A DNA stretch of 64,000 nt, from NCBI GenBank assembly GCA_037176725.1, contig JAZBRS010000020.1:86684001-86748000 (forward strand), read 5' to 3'. Made by a program: the position numbers and the translations under genes. Positions 55,819 to 64,000 of this stretch are shown here, piece after piece; position 1 is the first letter of the stretch; each line of letters opens with the position of its first letter. Source of the DNA: Posidonia oceanica (lineage: Eukaryota > Streptophyta > Magnoliopsida > Alismatales > Posidoniaceae). Below the pieces are notes generated by a model that was not told where the DNA came from, searched no databases, and saw only the letters and a list, made by a program, of their open reading frames with translations.

Positions 55819-55975
55819 GATGCCCCTCCCTGAGCAAGGTCGAGCGGAGCGAGGCCACAGCTCAGGGTTGACAAGACATCCCATCTGACCGACGGGAGCA
55901 GAGGTTTGCTATGGGCGTGAGCTACTTATTCGGCGGATGCACCGAAAATCGTAGCCCGTTGCCGCAATGCAAAAT
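55819..55975 (-). promoter_or_regulatory. Polypurine tract and pre-LTR conserved block of E
   Basis: On the minus strand AGGGAGGGG plus CATC (55819-55831) precedes the LTR. Before it lie TGTCTTGTCAACCCTGAGC, CTCACGCCCATAGCAAA and GGTGCATCCGCCGAATAAGT, as in A and D. This establishes that the LTR at 50000-55818 is the 3' LTR. Confidence 0.85.
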
Positions 55976-56349
55976 GCAGGTGCAGATGGATGATGTGCAA
56001 AGTATGCAATGCATGCTAATGCAAATGCAATGCAAACGTTAGTACAAATGTTAGTGCTGTTAGAATGCTGATGCAGTGCAGATGATACTGATGATGTTAA
56101 ACTAGTATGCAATGCTAGCAAAGAAGGTGCAGAGATGATGCAAAAGATATGCTTAAAAGAAAGGCGCGATGTGGCGCAAAGATCTGGCGGGTAGGCCAAA
56201 CTTGCGCGACAAGGCAGGGAAAAAAAAAAAGGGTGCAGCTTGTCCCTGCCCAGGGAGCAAGCTAGCAAAAAGGGGTGCGAGGGGAGAGAGGCCAACTCTC
56301 CTATCACGAGGGGATGCGGGACTTTGCCTTTCTGGGACAAGGTCACGCG

Positions 56350-57295
56350 AAGAAGGTGATAAGGTGTCGGGCTTATCGACCAGATAGTTTACGGTCCTAT
56401 CAACCGGGAGCGATAGTTTACAGTCCTATCAACTGGAAGCGATAGTTTACGGTCCTATCAACCGGAGGTAGTTGTGAGTGATAGTTACTGGATATCAGCC
56501 GTATAACATGGTTGTGCGGGATAGTTTACGGTCCTATCAACCAGAACGATAGTTTACAGACCTATCAACTGGAGCGATAGTTTACAGTCCTATCAACTGG
56601 AAGCGATAGTTTACAGTCCTATCAACTGGAAAGCACAAACCATGAGGGATAGTTACTGGGTATCAGCCGTATAACGCAAATGCCAGAGGATGATAGTTTA
56701 CGGTCCTATCAACCAGAGCGATAGTTTACAGTCCTATCAACTGGAACGATAGTTTACAGTCCTATCAACTGGAAAGGGCATTTGTGAGGGATAGTTACTG
56801 GATATCAGCCTTATAACATGATTGCGAGTGATAGTTTACAGTCCTATCAACTGGAACGATAGTTTACAGTCCTATCAACTGCAAAGCGCAATCATGAGGG
56901 ATAGTTACTGGATATCAGCCGTATAATGCAATTGCAGGTGATAGTTTACGATCCTATCAACCGTAGCAATAGTTTACAGTCCTATCAACTGGAATGATTG
57001 TTTACAGTCCTATAAACTGGAGCGATAGTTTACAGTCCTATCAACTGGAAGCTGCAATTGCAAGGGACAGTTACTGGATGTCAGCCATATAACGTAATTG
57101 CAAGTGATAGTTTTGGGTATCAGCCAAGGATGAGTTTTGGATCATCAGCCAGAGAATGATAGTTTACAGTCCTATCAACTGGAAGGTGCAATTACGAGGG
57201 ACAGTTACTGGATGTCAGCCGTATAACACAACTGCGAGCCAAATCGGGGATTGACCCAAGATGATAGTTTACGGTCCTATCAACCGGAAAGAGCA
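56350..57295 (-). repeat. GATAG hairpin array of element E
   Basis: About 20 units of 22-30 bp read GATAGTTTACGGTCCTATC plus AACCGGA or AACTGGA on the plus strand, with stems GATAG/CTATC. They are interrupted at intervals by a longer unit, GATAGTTACTGGATATCAGCC plus GTATAAC. In element sense the hairpin is GATAGGACCGTAAACTATC. Confidence 0.9.
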
Positions 57296-57900
57296 GTGAT
57301 TGATTGATTGATTGATTGATTGATATTGATAAGAAAAAGGAGAGATTGATGATTGATATTGATAAGAAAAAGGAGAGATTGATGATTGATATTGATAAGA
57401 AAAAGAGGAATTGATAAGATATCGGACTTATCGGCCGGCAAAAGGAGAGGAGTGATAAGATATTGGACTTATCGGCCGGCAAATGAATAAAAGGAATAGA
57501 ATGATAAGATATCGGACTTATCGGCCGGCAAAGGGGGGATGAAGGAATGATAAGATATCAGACTTATCGGCCGGCAAAGGGAAAGAGATGATAAGATATC
57601 GGACTTATCAGCCGGCAAATGAATAAAAGAATAGAATGATAAGATATCGGACTTATCGGCCGGCAAAGAGGGGATGAAGGGATGATAAGATATCGGACTT
57701 ATCGACCGGCAAAGGGAAAGAGATGATAAGATATCGGACTTATCGGCCGGCAAATGAATAAAAGAATAGAATGATAAGATATCGGACTTATCGGCCGGCA
57801 AAGAGGGGATGAAGGGATGATAAGATATCAGACTTATCGGCCGGCAAAGGGAAGGAGATGATAAGATATCGGACTTATCGGCCGGCAAAGGGAAAGGGTT
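57296..57900 (-). repeat. GATAAG hairpin array of element E
   Basis: A short GATTGATTGAT tract (57296-57415) is followed by about 13 units containing GATAAGATATCGGACTTATC and GGCCGGCAAA, with spacers alternating between two lengths, giving a ~100-bp higher-order repeat near 57540-57860. Sense reading is GATAAGTCCGATATCTTATC. The 178-aa minus frame at 57469-58005 (PADKSDILSS repeats) is this array translated. Confidence 0.9.
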
Positions 57901-57949
57901 TCGCGAGAGCGAATCATCCCATGATACTAGGAATATCATGGGGGAAAGA

Positions 57950-58447
57950 GGGAGAGAATGATACCAAGGGGCGATCAAAAGATGCCCCTGGTGTCGGGAT
58001 GACACCAGGGGTTGGCCAGCGCATCCTTGGCATCAAAAGCAGAGGGTGAAGACAAAAACTGTCGTGTTTGTCAGACGAGTAGTTTGGGGTACCAGCCCGA
58101 AGATGATGACAGGTTGACGGACCTATAGCCAAGCAGTTGGGGGTGCCAGCCCGCAGAGACTCAGTTGGGGACGCTGGATGGCTTGGCTTGACGGCGCGGG
58201 TCTGCAGTGATTCTGGACTCCGGATTGGCTGCTGAGGACTTTCCTGCGTTGTGTTGGCTGCAAGTCTGGCCAGAGGGCTCAAGATGAGGTTGGCAATGAT
58301 TATGCAATGCATTAAGCAGTGTCCTGAAGTGCAAGCAGACAGCAGAAAACACTTTTTCATTGAAAGAACTGCTGAGTACATGCCTGTGGCATGCCAAAAT
58401 ATACAGCACAACTTGAAAGGAAACTACATATTGGCTGCACAAGTGCC
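57950..58447 (-). other. Noncoding spacer of element E
   Basis: It contains a CCCCTGGTGTC/GACACCAGGGG inverted repeat (about 57983-58012), comparable to the CCAGGGG dyads in A, C and D, then further AGTTTGGGGTACCAGCCCG-type repeat units to 58160. After that there is unremarkable sequence with no supported gene up to the stop of the DUF7745-like ORF. Confidence 0.6.
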
Positions 58448-59650
58448 CTAGCCGGTTCGGGCCTTCTTTGACTGCCTGGCGTCGGGGAATAGAGGGCCGC
58501 CTGGCGGTATTTCATTGATGGGCCAGAGCTCTTGGACCTCAGTCACATACTCAGGGGTGCATCCTACACCTCTCACAGCTGCGATGTCTGTTGATCGCAC
58601 CCCATGCTGCATCAGATCGGCCAGCTTCTTGGTTGGGGCAGTCGTGCTGAGAGGGTATGTCTGAAGAAGCTTGGGCGCTGTGCTGTCAACAAAGGCGCCC
58701 TGTTGGAAGCCAAACTGGCGCATAACCCTGATGGGATGGTATTCCACACCCGCCGTGAATCCTAGTAGTACGATCAGCCGCGTGTCGCGTGTACTGAGGA
58801 AGACAGTGAATGGCTCGGCTATAGAGGGGATGATACGCCAGGTTACTGCGTTGTCAGTCAGTGCTGATAGCCTTTCGTACTCTTCTTTGACGCTCTTGAC
58901 TGTCTGGGCACGGGTGCTGCTGCAGTAGGCTTCAAAGGCATGCACCTGGGGGCGCAGAAGGTTCATCTCTAAGTGCGCGGCTAGCCAGACTTGTATAAGT
59001 GCCCCGCAGCCATGGAAGTGGCGGCAGCGATGTGAGATACGGTCCAGCCCGCGGTATGTTTCTGCCAGAACAACTGGTACCAGGTCTATGTGCTGGGTCA
59101 CCACAGCAAGTGCTATTTCTGCAACCTCAATGGCCACTGTCAGTCGGCCATGAGTAAAGATCAGCTCGCCTAGGAAATGGATGACAAACCCTTGGAGCCA
59201 CAGCTCATCTCCGAGTTCGACGCGCTCCTTCATGACATCATCAAAGTGCGCTAGGCGAAGCATAGGTTCCGGTCTGCTGGTGCAGATCAGTCTTTGTTGG
59301 CAGCTTCGAGTAGGGAGCCCAATCAATTGGCTCAGGACCTCGAGATATCAATCACGCCTCATGAAGATAGGCGGCCCCATGATCTTGGAGAAGCCGCAGA
59401 TCCGACGCACTTCTTCCAGTATGGGTGTTAGCTCAGTTCTGCCAAAGCGAAAGACGTGGTGTGCCGGTTTCCAGAACCTTGCGGCGGCACACAGAAGATG
59501 GTGGCTTACTTCCACATCAGCAGCCTTCAGCAGCTTGGTTGGAATGCCCCAGAGGCGCAGCTTTTCGCAGTCTTCTTGGGTAAGCTCGCCGATCCATTCT
59601 CGCAGGATCTCTGAGCAGTGTGCTGGGGTCAACAGAGTAGGGAAACCCAT
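58448..59650 (-). pseudogene. DUF7745-like ORF of element E, one in-frame stop
   Basis: From the ATG at 59650 (MGFPTLLTPAHCSEIL) one frame runs 400 codons to TAG at 58448, broken only by TGA at codon 101 (59348-59350). Peptides LRLWGIPTKLLKA, HHLLCAAARFWKPAHHVFRFG, LTPILEEVRRICGF, LGELIFTHGRLTVAIEVAEIA, PVVLAETYRGLDRI, HGCGALIQVWLAAHLEM and YHPIRVMRQFGFQQG follow the pattern of the plant DUF7745/plant-mobile-domain-like family, often carried by transposable elements. Function is unknown. It lies between integrase and the 3' LTR, same strand as pol. A possible acceptor (TTAATAACAG|GTACC, near 59700) lies upstream, so translation may start in an earlier exon. Confidence 0.6.
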
Positions 59651-59701
59651 TGCGCAGATTGCAGGGGTACAGGCAGATAGCTGCAGAACTTGAAGGTACC
59701 T

Positions 59702-61096
59702 GTTATTAATATTGTAAATAGTCAGATCACACAGGCATATAATCTCTGACAGAAAGTAGAATTTGAGGCTGATAATGTAGTTCAACATGCATCCAGCAGT
59801 TAATGTCAGAATATAGCAGTTAAGCACAGATAAGCAAAGGAAATCTGTAGCAGTCTTGTGGACACAGGGGCAAGGGCTGGCAGGAGGTCTGGACCAGCGC
59901 AGCTCGAGCAGCGTCAACGCGTTCTAGGCAAGAAGTACTGTCTCAGAGTCGAAGCGAGTTGCAGAGCGGAACGATTGATAAGAAGGAAAGGATAATTGAG
60001 GATGCATGTATGCATGATGCAGGTTGGCATGCTTATGAAATGATTAGTGTGCTTGGGTGCCCTCAGCATACGGAGTGCTTTGGTGCCTACTGCAATGGAA
60101 GGGAGTGGTCCCCGGCTCACTGGGCCCTACTTAGACTCTTGGCTTGCTGGTGGCACTCCGGAACGGGTGTTGGCACTATACAGGTGGTGGTGTGGTGAGG
60201 ACAGGCTACTTGCCGAACTCTCAGGACCTACACCTACTCTTTCTGCTCTCTTTTTTCTTTATTTCTCCCTCATAGGTATGCAGTCTTTCTCCGCCCCTAG
60301 TTAGGAGAGGGTGAGTGTTTGCTTTTGGAGGGAAGTGGTAGACCCTTTTTAAGCTTAACACCCTTGGGTCTCTTGTAAGGTACAGGGGATGATGGTGCCT
60401 GCATTTTTGGGCTGAATCTTGCCCTTTTTCTTCTCTTTTTTTCTTTTTTCTTTGCTTGCTTTTTCTCCCCTTTTTTTTGTTTTTTTTTTGTTTTTGTTCT
60501 ATCTCTTTTTTTTGCTTGTTTGATTTCTTTTTTCTCTTTTTTTTTCAGGCTTTTGCTATCCCCATTTTGGTGGCAAAAGAAGGGTGTTTGAGTTGTGATG
60601 GGTAGAAGGAGCAGGGTTAGACTGCACACCCCTATCTCTAGGGCCGGCTTCTGTCTTCGTCTTCTGTTCCTTGGACGTGCCCAAGCCTAGATGTCTACTC
60701 TCACTTTTTTCAAACTCACATCCTAACATTTTTTCTCCCTCAGAGGTGTATGTCCTTACGAGTTTAGGCAGTTCGCCTGTCCTGATTGGTGGTGGCTCCT
60801 TCACTAGCTAAGACATCTAAGTAGTGCCAGGTGAGGTAGGGCGGACTCCTTCCAGAGCAGGCAAGCACTTCCGGTTCTCTTCACCGGGCCAAAGATGCAA
60901 TGCATGATTTGAGAGGATGACGATGATGATTTGAAAAGAGAGATGATGCATGTTTTGAGAAGATGACAATGATGATTTTGAAAAGAGAGAATGCAAGAGT
61001 AGGATAGATAGAAGACGCGGGTTGGACGAGAATGTAAGGAGCGAGAATGCAAGTGTGTAGGTGGGAGAAGGGTATCCGTAACGGGGCCGCCCTCGG
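59702..61096 (-). other. Spacer between integrase and the DUF7745-like ORF
   Basis: No supported gene. It includes an A/AG-rich run on the minus strand (60420-60550) followed by a block (about 60600-60680) that matches element D at 14445-14480. It also has two copies of a GATGATTTGAAAAGAGAGA phrase (60910-60990). The lysine-rich frame at 60297-60629 is the low-complexity run translated. Confidence 0.6.
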
Positions 61097-61374
61097 CTAC
61101 TGATAGTACTTCTTGATATGGCAGAGGTTGACGGGCTCAGACTGCTCGACCTGGTCCATATCCTCAAGAGCTACAGCGCCTCCCGAGAAGATCTGCTTGA
61201 CCACGAAGGGGCCACGCCAATTAGGTCGGAATTTCCCTCGACCATCAGGCAAATGAATGGCGCGCAAAACGAGGTCCCCTGGCTGAAAGTTTCTGGGCTG
61301 GACCTTCTTCAAGAATGCTCTGGCCATCCGCTTCTGGTAGCAGTGAGCGTTGTGCATAGCTTGCAGTCTGTGCT
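61097..61374 (-). pseudogene. pol: Integrase C-terminus of element E, cut by element F
   Basis: The minus-strand peptide QKRMARAFLKKVQPRNFQPG, then DLVLRAI, GKFRPNWRGPFVVKQIFSGG, ALEDMD, PVNLCHIKKYYQ and a stop at 61097 is the C-terminal DNA-binding part of Ty3/gypsy Tat-type integrase. The visible frame is intact. The upstream pol lies beyond 61374, where the LTR of F starts, so F inserted into the integrase gene. The rest of pol should continue after F, outside the window. Confidence 0.9.
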
Positions 61375-64000
61375 TGTTGACACCCCATTTTGACAGGCTG
61401 GATCGTCTGGAACCCTCCGGTGGCTGCTGGACCCGAATCTAGACCCAAATCCGCCCCTTCCTCTCCTTCTTTCCCTTCAAAACAAGCCCAAACCTAACCT
61501 AGGATTACCCCCCTTTTCTGAACCTGAAAACCAACCAAAATCCATAGGAAAACTCACCCCTGATGACTTAGCAAATCCACCAAAAAGTCCGCAAAATCTC
61601 AAACCAGACCCCTCCCAAAAACCCTAGGAAACTTAGGCAAAAATACCCTTTTTCTACACCTCAAAACCCCTCCAAAACTTCCTCAAAACCAAACCAAAAT
61701 CCTGGGACCAAAACTAGAAACCCTAGACCCGATACCCGCCAAGTTTCACCCTTTCCGAAACTCCTAAGCCTTCCATTTGCTTGAATTATCGTTTTCTCTC
61801 TCCGGGATTATCGTTTTCTCTCTCCTCTCTCTGTCCTGATTATCGTCTCTCTTTTCATCCCCTTCTTGCCCTTTTCCTGGCTTGGCTGTGGGCCCCCTTT
61901 GTAACCCTATCCCTTCTCTATCTTATTCCTATTTTTATTTTATTTTTAACATTTTTCCTGAATTTTAAAAATCTTTTCCCTCAAACCCATCTCTTTCCCC
62001 TTTTATTCTCCTTTTTCCCCTTTTCTTCTTCTTTTCCTTTCCCTTCTTCTCTCTTTTGCAAAAACCCATAAAAATCTGTAAAACCCCAAAATATAAAAGA
62101 GACAAATCAGAATTCCAAGAAAAGCAACTAAAAAACATTAAACAAGTAATTAAAAACTCAAACTTAATTAAATCAAGCTAAAAAGAAAACCAAGCATGCA
62201 AACTAAAAAATGCAAAACAAACTAAAAGAAAATACTGTAAAATCAAGTAAAAAACTGAAATAAAGTCAGAACCTACCAAGAATAAAAACCCCACTAAAAG
62301 AATTAAAAACAAACCCTAAAGAGAAGAATTAAAAATCAAACACTAAAACAAGTAATTAAAGGAGGCAAAAGACTTAACCTAGTAAACATGAGGAAAAAAC
62401 AACATAAAACTTAATTAAAAGAGAAAAAGAAAATACAGTTGGAAGACTTAAAAACACATAATCAAATCAGAAAAATCCAACTAAAAAACATCAAGAAAAA
62501 TTAACAAATAAAAATCAAACATAATTCAAAAGACTTAAGAAAGAAAATCCTAAAAGACTAAAACTAAAAAAGCCCAAAACCCACTCTAATTAACCTAAAA
62601 ATAAATCCTAAAAATCCTAATTAACATCCTAAAATACTTAACAAGAAAACACAATTTTAAAAACAATTTAAAAGGATTTAACCAACACTTAATCAAGTGG
62701 GAAATGAATTAGCAACAAGGGAAAGCCCTAGAACCCTAATCAAGCCTAAAACACACTAATTAACCTAAAAACAGTCATTAAAAATCCAATTAAACACCTA
62801 ACCTACAACCCAATTCATCTAATATTTTTGTTTATTTTTATCTTATTTTTTGCCTATTTTATTTCCCTCCTTCTTTCCATCTTTCTTTCTTTCTTCCTTT
62901 TATCTTTTCTTTTCTTCCTTACTGGGCTCATCAGCCCGTTACCCTATTTTTTTTCCTTTTTTCAAACCTCGGCCCACAGCTACAGTCCACCTCCTTCTTC
63001 CTCCTTCCCTCCTCCCGCGAGCTGCTACAGTACTCGCCGCCTGCAACTCTGCAACGGTCTGCCACCTCCTGCTCGAGCTGGACGGGCATGCGCCGAACTT
63101 CGTCCGTGCTCCTGCCATCGCCACTCCGCGGCATTCAATGCCGGCAGACCTGCAAAGCCAAGGATGGAAGTCATCAGAATTCAGAGGAGAAAAGGAGGAG
63201 AAGTCAGGCCTGAAACGGGAGGAGAAGAGAGGAGAAAAGATGGAGAATTGATCCGGGAGAGAAAAGGAGCCCATTCGAGCACAATCCCCAGCAAGTGAGA
63301 GCCGTTCCTCCTCAGAAATCCACCGAGAGATCCCGACCTTCCGCCTCTTCCTTCCACAGCGAACCAGAGGCCGAAACACCTCCAGAACCATTCAGGATTC
63401 GCCCCCCAATCTCACCCAAGCCTCCTGCAATTCTTCCCCTCCTTCCCATGGCGAAACGACCCACATTTCACCCCCAAACACGCTGAGACTCCAACAGAAA
63501 CCCAACGCTACCTTCCCAGAAATTCCCCGCACCACAGGCTGCCTCCTCTCCCCAAACCTTTCCCAGACACTCGCCAAGACTCCACCTACCAGAAGCACCC
63601 GGCCTTCAGCCTTCTCCCCCACCACAGACGAAACCTTCCACCACAAACACCTGCGGCCATTTCTGACCAAACTTCACTCCATCTTCAAACTCACGCCGCA
63701 CGCTCCAGAACCCTCAGCCAACCATCCAGATCCCTTCGCCGGACCTCCAGCAGTCCTCCGGAAGGCTCCATCCAAGCCAGAGAGCGACAGCCAGCTCCCC
63801 CGGCCTCCGGCAGCTCACAGTCGACCCACAAGCGCCGGATCTCTTGTCAAGCTACAGAACTTCCACCTGATCGTCTGGGAAGCATCGGAGCATCGTCCTG
63901 AAGAAGCTCCAACCGTCGCGAGCCCCCGGAGTCCACCGCAGCGACCAGACGACGTCCGCCGGCCATCTCCGGCACTGCTGAGGTCAGGAGGACGCACCGG
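61375..64000 (+). mobile_element. LTR of element F, incomplete at the window end
   Basis: It starts TGTTGACACCCCATTTTGAC inside the E integrase, with GTGCT immediately before it as the candidate left target duplication. In order it shows the CCTAAACC-type tract (61480-61740), pyrimidine tract (61780-62060), A-rich tract (62060-62800), CT tract (62830-62920) and GC-rich exon-like part (62980-64000). This is the same order as the reversed E LTR, so F is an E-family element in the opposite orientation. Frames here (62828-63298 and others) are unsupported. Confidence 0.85.

Noticed and set aside
57469..58005. 178-aa repeat protein (PADKSDILSS units)
   Set aside because: The peptide repeat is the translated GATAAG hairpin array; frame preservation follows from unit lengths.
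60297..60629. Lysine-rich nuclear protein on the minus strand
   Set aside because: Low-complexity A/AG run in the E spacer; D has a similar run without the same frame.

Overview
This window is plant nuclear DNA, most likely angiosperm heterochromatin, built almost entirely of nested transposable elements. The grounds are Ty3/gypsy Tat/Ogre-type retrotransposons primed by an Arg-type tRNA primer-binding site, an L1-type LINE whose ORF1 has the plant DUF4283-plus-zinc-knuckle form, and MITE-like elements sitting in TA microsatellites. I found no intact host gene, rRNA, tRNA or CRISPR array. The species cannot be told from the sequence alone. All coding regions are decayed by stops and frameshifts.

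Layout, left to right. 1-402 is the 3' end of a plus-strand LTR (element H) that interrupts the next element. 403-13929 is element C (minus strand): a truncated 3' LTR, an internal region with only a broken gag, a tRNA primer site and a 4.26 kb 5' LTR. 13930-19132 is the 3' part of element D (plus): the internal tail, polypurine tract and a 2.6 kb LTR. 19133-20400 is a decayed RNase H-integrase piece (element G). 20508-20748 is a short MITE. 20764-35746 is element A (plus), the most complete element, with 3.5 kb LTRs, a primer site, gag and no pol. 35747-43004 holds MITE-like copies T1, T2 and T3, a gene-like segment (T4) with an internal duplication, and an A-family LTR fragment. 43036-49507 is a full-length but dead LINE. 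50000-61374 is element E (minus), with a 5.8 kb 3' LTR, a DUF7745-like extra ORF and the integrase C-terminus. It is cut at 61375 by the LTR of element F (plus), which runs off the window.

The elements are relatives built from exchangeable parts. The last ~400 bp of the LTR, the pre-polypurine block and the polypurine tract are conserved where present. C combines an A-like gag interior with an E-like LTR, while D combines an E-like interior tail with an A-like LTR. A and C look like gag-only non-autonomous elements that would depend on pol from E-like relatives.

Two unexplained sequence systems recur across these families. (1) LTRs of A and D carry dyad modules centred on GCGTCnnACGTnnGACGC. 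The nn pairs are CA/TG in A and TT/AA in D, so the palindrome is kept while its letters change, and the modules recur mostly every 230-250 bp. (2) The interiors of A, C, D and E carry arrays of a short hairpin whose sense strand reads GATAAGTCCG-(3-4 nt)-CTTATC, also with coordinated changes. These two systems are the best candidates here for something undescribed.
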